A stretch of DNA of 10,851 nt from the NCBI GenBank assembly GCA_937901465.1, contig CALGTU010000008.1, positions 1 to 10,851 of the forward strand. Reading direction: 5' to 3'. The DNA comes from an uncultured Clostridia bacterium. Its GTDB lineage: Bacteria > Bacillota > Clostridia > Oscillospirales > Ruminococcaceae. The stretch's first letter is position 1. Each line of letters begins with the position of its first letter. A program made the translations under genes and the position numbers. Of this stretch, positions 1 to 6,978 are shown piece after piece. Under the pieces are notes generated by a model. The model ran no database searches. It saw only the letters and a program-made list of their open reading frames with translations, and was not told the DNA's origin.

Positions 1-219
1 TGTTTTAATGTTTGTCTCTGCATGTATTTCTGGAGGAAGACTATCGTCTGAAACAATCTCATAACTAAAATCATCAAATATTTCAGAGAGGATAAAGAAC
101 CCGATTTTGCAGGAGTTGTTTATGTAAAAAATGGTGAATGTATAAAAACAGGCGAGCCTCTCATTCCTCATAGTATCGAAACAATCCCTGACAGAACTCT
201 TTGTCATAATTATGAAAAA
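1..219 (+). pseudogene. Disrupted upstream part of the radical SAM gene
   Basis: The reading frame of the downstream radical SAM protein stays open back to position 52 and stops at a TGA at 49-51. There is no ATG, GTG or TTG in that frame between 52 and 219. The translated stretch (about 56 residues, with NLITKIIKYF near its start and GVVYVKNGE further on) looks like the linker that joins a cobalamin-binding domain to the radical SAM barrel in this family, so it was once translated with the rest. Before position 52 the coding flavour seems to move to another frame: frame 2 gives LMFVSACISGG and then stops at 62-64. I infer a frameshift or a small deletion at about 45-65, or a sequencing error there. 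The cobalamin-binding domain itself would lie left of the window. Confidence 0.5.
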
Positions 220-1113
220 ATGGTGGGACACAGTACAATCTGGCCACAGGTACATGCTTCACGAGGCTGTCCACATAATTGTGCATATTGTGCCCTTGTT
301 CAGCATTACGGAAGAAAAGTAAGAACTCGTTCTCCCGAAAATGTAGTAGAAGATATAAAAAGAACTATTGCTTTTCATAAAAAGAAAAAGCGTCTTGCCG
401 AAATTCTCTGGATTACCGATGACAATTTCTTTGCCGACAGAAAATGGGCGATAAGCGTGTTGAATGCAATTATAGAAAGCAATATAGATTATAAATTCAC
501 TATTCAGGTGAGATACGAAGTAGGGTTTGACGACGAAATGCTTGACCTTCTCAAAAAAGCAGGTTTTGACGAATTGTCAATGGGGATAGAATTTCTTGAA
601 GATGAAGCATTCCAGCAATACGAAAAGAAAAGTACATACAGTGAAATTCTTCGCTCTGTGAAAAATATTCAATCTCACGGAATGAGAGTAAGAGGACTTT
701 TCATCGTTGGTGCTGACAATCATACAGAAGGCGTAGGAAAACGCCTTGCCGATTTCGTTATAGAACATAATATCAGCGGTGTTCTTATCCAGTCTATGTA
801 TTTCATTCCGGGAACGCCCGTTTATGATACTCATAAAGACAAATTGATAAACGGCGACTGGTCAAGATGCATAGGCAAAGTTGTTCATTATCCCGAAAAG
901 ATTTCTCCCTATAATCTTCAGAAAGAGATTATCTACGCAAGCAGTCATATCTATTCATTTAAAAGACTCATTTCTGCTTTGTTTAAAAAAAGGGGGCTTG
1001 AACGAATACTTTTCATAGGTGAATATCTCTGGCAGAAGAGTGTTCGCAAAGAACTTAAAAAAGAACTCCCCTGGTTAAAAGAAATATCCGATAAAAGTGG
1101 ATTATATAACTAA
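220..1113 (+). CDS. Radical SAM protein, cobalamin-binding type, N-terminally truncated
   Basis: Radical SAM enzyme core: reductive cleavage of S-adenosylmethionine by a [4Fe-4S] cluster starts a radical reaction on an unknown substrate. Counting from the ATG at 220, the cluster motif CxxxCxxC is at C17, C21 and C24, in the context RGCPHNCAYC, followed by GRKVRTRSPENVVEDI, which is typical of the B12-binding radical SAM family. Further barrel signs are the DDNFF strand near residues 67-71, the MGIEF strand near 121-125 and the FIPGTP segment near 197. The 297 residues cover barrel and tail only; family members are usually 430-600 residues with an N-terminal cobalamin domain. The ATG at 220 has no ribosome binding site and is unlikely to be the original start. 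It converges with the lipid operon and shares its terminator. Product class is secure; substrate unknown; function doubtful because of the damaged 5' part. Confidence 0.82.
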   Translation: MVGHSTIWPQVHASRGCPHNCAYCALVQHYGRKVRTRSPENVVEDIKRTIAFHKKKKRLAEILWITDDNFFADRKWAISVLNAIIESNIDYKFTIQVRYEVGFDDEMLDLLKKAGFDELSMGIEFLEDEAFQQYEKKSTYSEILRSVKNIQSHGMRVRGLFIVGADNHTEGVGKRLADFVIEHNISGVLIQSMYFIPGTPVYDTHKDKLINGDWSRCIGKVVHYPEKISPYNLQKEIIYASSHIYSFKRLISALFKKRGLERILFIGEYLWQKSVRKELKKELPWLKEISDKSGLYN

Positions 1114-1115
1114 AT

Positions 1116-1148
1116 AAATCCCGTCAGAATGTCCTGACGGGATTTTTA
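1116..1148. terminator. Bidirectional rho-independent terminator
   Basis: A perfect 12-bp stem has arms at 1116-1127 (AAATCCCGTCAG) and 1134-1145 (CTGACGGGATTT) with a six-base loop AATGTC. On the plus strand it is followed by a T-rich run (TTTTTATT). On the minus strand the complement of the left arm and flank supplies a weaker T-rich tail. It lies between two convergent stop codons, at 1113 on the plus strand and 1150 on the minus strand, so it can end both the radical SAM transcript and the seven- to eight-gene minus-strand operon. Confidence 0.88.
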
Positions 1149-1149
1149 T

Positions 1150-2214
1150 TTACATATCTTTTTCAAAAAGAAGATATTCTCTCTGATATAAAATCTTCTT
1201 GTCGATGTATTTTTCCGATGCCTTGCCTTTTTTAATAAGTGCACCGATAGACGCTGCCCCTCTTTTCCGAAGACTCTCAAACATCGACTGTGAAAGCGCC
1301 GACCCAAGCCCCAAGTGCTTTTCATCAACACCTATGTAAAGTAAGATATAGTTATCGCATTTTCTTCTGTTTTTAAGAAGAAATAAAATTTCGGGTAGAC
1401 CTATTTTTCCATTCAGCTTGTTTCGATAATCGGGAACAGCAATAAAAAATCCGACCATCTTTCCGTCTTTGTATCCGAGTTTCACCATCGAAAAATCAAG
1501 CACCATTTTAAGTGATTTATACATCTCCCTGAATTCATCTTCGGTAATGTGAGAGAAAACAGGGAAGTCGCTGTAAAGCTTTATAAGCAGTGTATAAACT
1601 TCGCCTATTGCAGTGTCCCAGTCTTCCTTTTTAGCGTCAACTATCCTGTATCCTTTTTTAACAAAATAATTGTATCTTTTAATGTATCTCTCGTCGTCTT
1701 CTTCTTTTTTCGAAAGCTTTTTGTATATGTTTGAAACATAGGTTTCAGCGATTTCATATCCGCATTCTTTCCAGAGCATAGGGTAATATTCTTTTCCATA
1801 AGGTTCAGAAAAAAATCTTTCTTCGTCAAATTTATCCGATTTCATTCTATAACCTATCCAGAAACTCGCGTCAACAGGCCCCGTTAGTTTTTTAATACCC
1901 TTTTCTCTTGCAAAATTTTCCGCAAAAGAAAACATTTCTTTTACAGCGTCTATGTTGTTTTCAGCGTCAAAAAATCCTATATATCCTTCGTCTTTTCCGT
2001 GATATATCGTTACAGCACATCTTGCGATAGCCCTGTCATCTTCGTAACATACAAACGCTGTCATTTCAAAATATCTGCTTAAAGTGTGAGTTCCTTTAAG
2101 AAGCATTTCTTCATCCGAAATTTTTTGCATAAGTTCATTTTTCTTATGAATTTTTTTGGGAAGAGATAAAAAGTCAGCATATTCATTTTCCGAAACTTTT
2201 TTTACAACAAACAT
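1150..2214 (-). CDS. Tandem GNAT N-acetyltransferase, YghO-like
   Basis: Probable acyl-CoA-dependent N-acyltransferase of the GNAT fold; acceptor unknown. The 354 residues read as two GNAT-like halves. The first half (about 1-165) has the family pattern of a YghO-type protein: IARCAV near 63-68, GYIGFFDAENN near 77-87, then GIKKLTGPVDAS near 106-117 and a tyrosine-rich MPY/EYYPMLWKECGY-like segment near 143-153. The second half (about 175-354) has KMVGFFIAVPDY and a C-terminal YIGVDEKHLGLGSAL stretch, which fits the acetyl-CoA pyrophosphate loop. It is the last gene of the operon, 10 bases after the second dikinase, with only a weak ribosome binding site (GAG about 9 bases upstream), so it may depend on translation of the gene before it. 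In a lipid operon it might N-acylate an amino head group; this is inference only. GNAT class fairly sure, substrate not. Confidence 0.75.
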   Translation of the reverse strand: MFVVKKVSENEYADFLSLPKKIHKKNELMQKISDEEMLLKGTHTLSRYFEMTAFVCYEDDRAIARCAVTIYHGKDEGYIGFFDAENNIDAVKEMFSFAENFAREKGIKKLTGPVDASFWIGYRMKSDKFDEERFFSEPYGKEYYPMLWKECGYEIAETYVSNIYKKLSKKEEDDERYIKRYNYFVKKGYRIVDAKKEDWDTAIGEVYTLLIKLYSDFPVFSHITEDEFREMYKSLKMVLDFSMVKLGYKDGKMVGFFIAVPDYRNKLNGKIGLPEILFLLKNRRKCDNYILLYIGVDEKHLGLGSALSQSMFESLRKRGAASIGALIKKGKASEKYIDKKILYQREYLLFEKDM

Positions 2215-2224
2215 CTTTTAAAAC

Positions 2225-4606
2225 TCATTCCTTTTCGCATATAGTTATAGTTCCCGTGTTTCCGTCAAGTTCTATTATGTCACCGTCTTTTATAAGGTCA
2301 AAGGCGTCTTTAACGCCCACAACCGCAGGAATTTTAAGTTCTCTCGAAATAATCGCAGTGTGTGATAAAAGTGAACCCTTTTCGCTGATTATCCCCTTTG
2401 AATTCGAAAGAAGAAATACCCAGCCGGGATCCGTCATTTTAGCAACAATTATCTTTCCCTTTGTGTCGGGCGGATTACAAGCGTCTTTAACAACAACCGC
2501 TTCTCCTTTAACAATTCCTGCCGACGAAGGCGTCCCCGAAAGGATTTTTTTATCCGAAACCACTTTTGAAATATCTCTTACAGATTTGGTTTTCTTGTCA
2601 AATTCATCACCCGAAAATATAAGCCTTGAAAATGCGGGAAGAGTGCTGAACGATTCATAATCTTCCTTTCGTTTTTCGATTAAAGAGATAAATTCATCGG
2701 GATTTCCAAAGAAGATTTCTTCATTTGTAAGATAAAAAATATCCCGCTTTTCTTTGATTTTTTTCTCTTCATAAAAAATCTCTCCCGCTCTTAAAAACAT
2801 CGAACGCACCATTCCGTAAATTCTCGTTCTGTTAAGACGTGAAACCTCTCTGTTCATTATTCCGACAGACGCTTTTTCAGAGAAGAATTTTATTCTCTTC
2901 CGGCATTTCTTTATTCCCTTAAAAATGTCTTCAGTATTTTTTTCTTCCGAAAGAAGAGAGCTTTTCGTGTTCTCAAAAATTTTCTCATCAGAAGAAATAT
3001 CGCGGATTTTCTTTATAAGAAGCAAACAGTCTTCTCTGAAAGTAATAGTTTCAAGCTTCAGTTCTTCGGGCGAACGGTCACCGTAAAGCGAAATGTATTC
3101 TATGAATTTTTCTCTGAACAAAGGATATTTTTTAAGTTTCAGATTAAGTTCTTCCGTCGTTTCAGAAGTGCTTAAATCCGCCAGCATTTTTCTGTCAAAA
3201 TCCGAAAGTTTTATCATTGCCTTTATAGGTTTCATACTTTCTATGTTTGAAATTCCGCTTATAAAATTATTTGCTTTTTTCTCAAAGTCAGAAACGCCTG
3301 ATTTTTTTACCGCCGACTTTAAAAGCCCCGTAAAAATAAAAGCATAAAGGTCGTTTAAAAGCGTTATGTCCCATACAGATAAAACTCTGTCCGAAACTTT
3401 TTTGTATAGCTTTTTTATTTCGTCAAGAGTAATGTCGTCTTTAAAATTTTCTCTGAAATATTTTTCGGTATACGAAAAATCAGCGTTAAGCTTTTCCATA
3501 TTTTTTCTTACAGAAAAAGCCTCACAGATTATGTTGAAACAAGTAGCCATTCTCTTTAATGGGCCAAGCTTTACAAAATCACTTTCGCGAGGCGGAAAAG
3601 TAACCCCCATCATATCCTGCCATATGGGAATTATTTTTTTGTGAAACGGAAGAAAAGATAAAACAGTATACCAGTTCGAAAGCTTATAATAAACCCTGCC
3701 GTTAGCAGAACCTGTCATATTATAATAGGTTTCATTGTATCTGTCTGTTATCTTTTTATCTTTGATAACTCTTTCGGCAAGCCCCCTGAAAACACCGCTG
3801 TAAGCTTCTTTAACAAATGAAATAGTGAGCGGAAGTGAGATGCCCGGATAACTTTCAACAATATTGCTGTTGTCAAGTATAAGCGGAGAAACGCTGTCAA
3901 GAGTTGTTATCGGTCTTGATTGTAAAATGAAAATTTCATTGCCCTTTACAGCAAATTCAATGTCATTGTATCCCTTAAAAATATTCTCGGTTTTTTCTGT
4001 TACAGATATAAGTTCTTCTATCAGTTCATCTGAAAAATCAGGCGGATTTTCACCCGTCTTTTCGGTATAGTATTTCCTGTCCGTTCTGTTAAAGTAACAG
4101 GTTGTAACATCGGTTTTTTCTTCAACAACATTATCGCCCGTGCCGTTTCCTAAAACGATAACAGTTTCATTTAAAATTCCTTGCGGATTAGCAGAAAATA
4201 TAACGCCCGATTTTTCAGCGTCAATCATTTCTTCAATGATAACCGACATCTTTATATCATCGGGATTTATCCCGTTTTCCTTGCAATAAGAAATAACATT
4301 TTCGTTTTTCACCGATAAAAAACATTCGTTTATTTTTTTATATACATCTTCTTTCTTTACGAAAAGAAAAGTGTCAAACTGACCCGCAAAAGAAAGCGAT
4401 GATGAATCCTCACAAAACGCCGCAGAACGCACCGAAAACTCCTTCTTGTCCGAAAGGACAGAAAGGAGTTTTTCTTCATCAGGTATTTCGTTTACGCAAA
4501 AAAGCGAAGGAACATTTATCCCTTCTTCTTTCATTATAAAAAGACGTTCTGCTTTTTTGCCGATTTTGTGTTCTTTAAAATTTTCTATAGTTATAATCTT
4601 ATTCAT
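2225..4606 (-). CDS. RPH-like dikinase B (PEP-synthase-related ATP-grasp + phosphohistidine protein)
   Basis: Predicted ATP-dependent dikinase: ATP phosphorylates a mobile histidine, which passes phosphate to an acceptor, giving AMP and Pi. Order of parts in the 793 residues: PPDK_N ATP-grasp domain about 1-235 (FSVRSAA at 57-63, SFAGQFDTF at 72-80, NDIEFAV at 214-220, ILQSRPIT at 227-234); a long helical middle domain about 240-685 without a recognised fold; phosphohistidine domain about 688-793 with GTPSSAGIVKG and GSLLSHTAIISREL, catalytic His749. The PEP/pyruvate TIM barrel of true PEP synthase is absent, as in rifampicin phosphotransferase. Odd points: the usual RSS of the ATP site is RSA, and the glycine loop is GNGTGDNVV instead of a G-x-G-E-x-LVSG form, so nucleotide handling may differ from its paralogue upstream. 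The ATG overlaps the stop of the UbiA gene (ATGA), which implies translational coupling. Family secure, acceptor unknown; antibiotic inactivation seems unlikely in this setting. Confidence 0.86.
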   Translation of the reverse strand: MNKIITIENFKEHKIGKKAERLFIMKEEGINVPSLFCVNEIPDEEKLLSVLSDKKEFSVRSAAFCEDSSSLSFAGQFDTFLFVKKEDVYKKINECFLSVKNENVISYCKENGINPDDIKMSVIIEEMIDAEKSGVIFSANPQGILNETVIVLGNGTGDNVVEEKTDVTTCYFNRTDRKYYTEKTGENPPDFSDELIEELISVTEKTENIFKGYNDIEFAVKGNEIFILQSRPITTLDSVSPLILDNSNIVESYPGISLPLTISFVKEAYSGVFRGLAERVIKDKKITDRYNETYYNMTGSANGRVYYKLSNWYTVLSFLPFHKKIIPIWQDMMGVTFPPRESDFVKLGPLKRMATCFNIICEAFSVRKNMEKLNADFSYTEKYFRENFKDDITLDEIKKLYKKVSDRVLSVWDITLLNDLYAFIFTGLLKSAVKKSGVSDFEKKANNFISGISNIESMKPIKAMIKLSDFDRKMLADLSTSETTEELNLKLKKYPLFREKFIEYISLYGDRSPEELKLETITFREDCLLLIKKIRDISSDEKIFENTKSSLLSEEKNTEDIFKGIKKCRKRIKFFSEKASVGIMNREVSRLNRTRIYGMVRSMFLRAGEIFYEEKKIKEKRDIFYLTNEEIFFGNPDEFISLIEKRKEDYESFSTLPAFSRLIFSGDEFDKKTKSVRDISKVVSDKKILSGTPSSAGIVKGEAVVVKDACNPPDTKGKIIVAKMTDPGWVFLLSNSKGIISEKGSLLSHTAIISRELKIPAVVGVKDAFDLIKDGDIIELDGNTGTITICEKE

Positions 4607-5502
4607 ATCTTTCCGAAAATCATATAGGCAGGAATGATAAGAAGCATAGTCGCTTCTGTAATGTATGTATATATTTCAACTCTTGTAACAAGCTTGAATC
4701 TTTCAGGATTCTTTATAAACATAATAAATTCAATTGTCATAACTATAACATTTATTATAAGAATAATAAATCCTATCATATTAAGGTTGTATACAAGAAT
4801 CAGATTAGTAACAATATCAACCAGAGTCAGAATAAGAATAAATATTGTCGACTTTTTATACCCGAAAAGTTTTGAGTATGTAGTATATTCCGTTTCGTCT
4901 TTAGGAGCTCTTATCTTTCTTGCAATTTCCCATATAAGCGCAGGGAAATAGAGTGTCATCAGAACAAGGAACGATACCAGTGTAAAAGGATAAAGGTCGT
5001 ATTTTATGCAACAGAATGAAATTATATAAAGGTTCAGAACCATCTGAACAGGATTGTGTGTTACAAGAGCTAAGGGAAGACTTTTACTTATCTTATGCTT
5101 CTGAAAAAACCATAACGACATCAGAATCCCATACCCCATAAGAAAGAGATAGAATAAAAAGTTGTTCATGAATACGGCATTGAGTATTGTCATAACCGAA
5201 AGGTCAATGGCAACAACAATGTTAAGGTCTTTTTTATAAACCTTTCCACTCGGAAAAGCTCTGTCAGGAAAAAGCCTCTTGTCCGATTCATAATCCTTGA
5301 AATCATCGGCAATACGAAGAAACATCAGAAATCCGAAAACAGTTATTCCGCCAACGATTTCCTGAATACCGAGTGAAAAATCCGTGATTCCATAGTTCAG
5401 TAAAAGAATAAAATAAATCTCACCGAAAACTATGAATCCCAGAAGAAGCCTTGTAAAAAACGGATACATTTCTTTAAAATAAATGTTAAGTCTTTTAAGC
5501 AT
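4603..5502 (-). CDS. UbiA-superfamily prenyltransferase-like membrane protein
   Basis: Integral-membrane protein of 299 residues with about eight or nine hydrophobic segments (for example about 17-37, 46-64, 94-112, 114-133, 171-190, 217-239, 241-263, 280-297). UbiA enzymes transfer a prenyl group from a prenyl diphosphate to an aromatic, glycerol-phosphate or other acceptor. The first Mg-diphosphate motif is DDxxDxxxD at D66, D67, D70 and D74, followed by the family's P-x-R-x-x-PSG segment at P79-G86. The second motif is not the usual DxxxD but WEIARKIRAPKDE at 191-203, a variant also met in other UbiA-family proteins; TYSKLFG follows. Start supported by AGGAG at 5509-5513, six bases upstream; the gene overlaps the PSD gene by 8 bases. 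With CarS and PSS/PSD beside it, a role like digeranylgeranylglyceryl phosphate synthase is possible, but the acceptor and prenyl donor cannot be read from the sequence. Confidence 0.82.
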   Translation of the reverse strand: MLKRLNIYFKEMYPFFTRLLLGFIVFGEIYFILLLNYGITDFSLGIQEIVGGITVFGFLMFLRIADDFKDYESDKRLFPDRAFPSGKVYKKDLNIVVAIDLSVMTILNAVFMNNFLFYLFLMGYGILMSLWFFQKHKISKSLPLALVTHNPVQMVLNLYIISFCCIKYDLYPFTLVSFLVLMTLYFPALIWEIARKIRAPKDETEYTTYSKLFGYKKSTIFILILTLVDIVTNLILVYNLNMIGFIILIINVIVMTIEFIMFIKNPERFKLVTRVEIYTYITEATMLLIIPAYMIFGKI

Positions 5503-6364
5503 TTCTTACTCCTATCCTTTCTCCTATAAGAACCTTTGTTTCGATTCCTTTGTCTGAATTCAAAAGTATATCTTCATCGATTTTTATAACACCTTTTTTA
5601 ACCATTAAAACAACGGTTGAACCACCCATTTCAAAATAGCCTTTTTCTTCACCCTTTTTGAAATTTTCAATAGAGTGATTTACTATTTTCCCAACGAGTA
5701 AAGCACCTATCTCAATCTGATAGCAAATCCCGAAATTCTCCGTTTCGATATAAGAAACCTCACGGCAGTTTTCAGCGAAAACCTTGTATCTTTTTGCCGA
5801 AATCGGACTGACAGTATGAAGCTTTCCGCCTATGTATTTTTTGCGGATAATTTTCCCGTTATCAAAAAAACAATATCTGTGATAATCGTCAACAGTAAGC
5901 CTTAAAACAATGCAGTATCCGCCGTAAAAATCCTCTGTCAGTTCTTCTCCGACAATTTCACTCGCAGTATAAATGCTGTTCTTTATAGGAATTTTCCCGT
6001 CGTCCGAAATTTCATAACAAAGCATTTTACTGTCCGCGACGGATATGAAATCGTTCTTGTCTAAAGCAAAATCTCTTTTTCCGTCTTTCAGTTTTCTGAT
6101 GAAAAAATCAGCAAAAGAAGAAAATTCCCTTTCTTCAAAATCACTCATAACAACACCGTATTCTTCTATGAAAGGAGCAATTTTCTCAACCGATTTCTTT
6201 GTCGAGTTTCTTTTTGCATTAAACTGAGAATACCATTTTCCCGCTATAAAAGTTTTAAGAATAAATCGTCCTAAAACATTCCCGTAAAGAAATTTCAAAG
6301 CCTTTCCGCCATACTGTTTATCTTCATAAAAGACCTTGTTTTTTCTGTCATAAATCTTTCCCAT
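5495..6364 (-). CDS. psd: Phosphatidylserine decarboxylase proenzyme
   Basis: Decarboxylates phosphatidylserine (or an analogous serine lipid) to phosphatidylethanolamine at the membrane. It is made as a proenzyme that cuts itself and turns the new N-terminal serine into a pyruvoyl cofactor. The cleavage motif is GGST at 247-250, so cutting is expected between G248 and S249, leaving a beta chain of about 248 and an alpha chain of about 41 residues. The other catalytic residues are visible: Asp111 in SVADSKM, His162 in DDYHRYCF and the conserved His183 in KLHTVSPIS. The 289 residues match the usual length of the clostridial form. Ribosome binding site GGAG at 6372-6375, seven bases before the ATG, inside the end of the PSS gene; only 2 bases separate the two genes. 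Adjacent PSS supplies its substrate. All key residues are present, so it should be active; the lipid backbone it works on is not proven. Confidence 0.95.
   Translation of the reverse strand: MGKIYDRKNKVFYEDKQYGGKALKFLYGNVLGRFILKTFIAGKWYSQFNAKRNSTKKSVEKIAPFIEEYGVVMSDFEEREFSSFADFFIRKLKDGKRDFALDKNDFISVADSKMLCYEISDDGKIPIKNSIYTASEIVGEELTEDFYGGYCIVLRLTVDDYHRYCFFDNGKIIRKKYIGGKLHTVSPISAKRYKVFAENCREVSYIETENFGICYQIEIGALLVGKIVNHSIENFKKGEEKGYFEMGGSTVVLMVKKGVIKIDEDILLNSDKGIETKVLIGERIGVRNA
5509..5520 (-). promoter_or_regulatory. Ribosome binding site of the UbiA-like gene (strong, double)
   Basis: Two purine-rich Shine-Dalgarno cores lie in tandem, AAAGGA (5515-5520) and AGGAG (5509-5513); the nearer is six bases before the ATG at 5500-5502. 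They are inside the 3' end of psd. This is the best ribosome binding site in the operon, and it supports a start eight bases into the psd gene. Confidence 0.75.
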
Positions 6365-6366
6365 TT

Positions 6367-6978
6367 TTATTCTCCGATAAGAATTACAGCAATAAGAAGT
6401 GCAATCGCTAAAAGTCCCAAAAAGATATATGCAATTCCTCTTGGCTTCATAATTTTTATTTTAAGGATAAAGAGTAACCCCGTAACAAAAATGCTTATCG
6501 GAACAAGTATATTCCCGATACTTGTGAGTTTCCCGATTATAAATACACATACAACTATAAGCGATGCAAATGTAACGGGAAGCCCCGTATAGAACTTTGT
6601 TTCGGTTTCTATCGAAGTCGAAACATTGAAAAATCCGAGCCTTGTTATCGCCGCTACAACATAGAATGAATATATTGCGATAAAATACCATTCCTTAAAT
6701 CCCATAGAAACAGAAATAATAACGGGGAAGAGTGCAAAACTCACCATATCCGTCAGTGAATCAATCTCTATGCCGAATTCTTTTTCTTCGTCAGTTCTCT
6801 TACAGCGTCTTGCAATCATTCCGTCAAAAAGGTCTGAAACACCGCACACAATAAGACATATAAGTGCATATTTCATCTTTCCCGAAAAAGAAAGTGCCAT
6901 TCCGATAACAGCCGATACAGCCCCTATATATGTAAGAATTACCGACTTGTTATAATATCCTAAAAACAATTTTTTCAA
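6367..6978 (-). CDS. pssA: CDP-diacylglycerol--serine O-phosphatidyltransferase (phosphatidylserine synthase)
   Basis: Integral-membrane CDP-alcohol phosphatidyltransferase that joins a CDP-activated lipid with L-serine and releases CMP. Its signature is D49-x2-D52-G53-x2-A56-R57, then G69-x3-D73-x3-D77; these aspartates bind the two metal ions. The spacer between AR and G is 11 residues (RCKRTDEEKEF) instead of the textbook eight; I believe this longer form occurs in PssA of Firmicutes. About seven hydrophobic segments fill the 203 residues, and NKSVILTY near the N-terminus and TGLPVTFASL at 131-140 are typical of type II PssA. It starts at TTG (6976-6978): the first in-frame ATG would lose the conserved N-terminal helix, and GGTGA at 6985-6989 is six bases upstream. 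TTGA overlaps the stop of dikinase A, so the two are probably translationally coupled. The next gene decarboxylates its product. In this setting archaetidylserine-type activity is possible, but the plain bacterial assignment is the safer one. Confidence 0.92.
   Translation of the reverse strand: MKKLFLGYYNKSVILTYIGAVSAVIGMALSFSGKMKYALICLIVCGVSDLFDGMIARRCKRTDEEKEFGIEIDSLTDMVSFALFPVIISVSMGFKEWYFIAIYSFYVVAAITRLGFFNVSTSIETETKFYTGLPVTFASLIVVCVFIIGKLTSIGNILVPISIFVTGLLFILKIKIMKPRGIAYIFLGLLAIALLIAVILIGE

Noticed and set aside
1..171. An open minus-strand frame running off the left edge, with a protein-like sequence.
   Set aside because: It is the codon-aligned complement of the radical SAM reading frame, has no ribosome binding site at its ATG near 171, and would overlap clearly coding sequence on the plus strand.
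2256..2660. Plus-strand open frame of 134 codons opposite dikinase B.
   Set aside because: It lies wholly antisense to the conserved phosphohistidine domain, and its serine/isoleucine-rich translation is typical of a shadow frame.
4634..4951. Plus-strand open frame of 105 codons, hydrophobic.
   Set aside because: It is the antisense of membrane helices of the UbiA-like gene; isoleucine/threonine-rich shadow.
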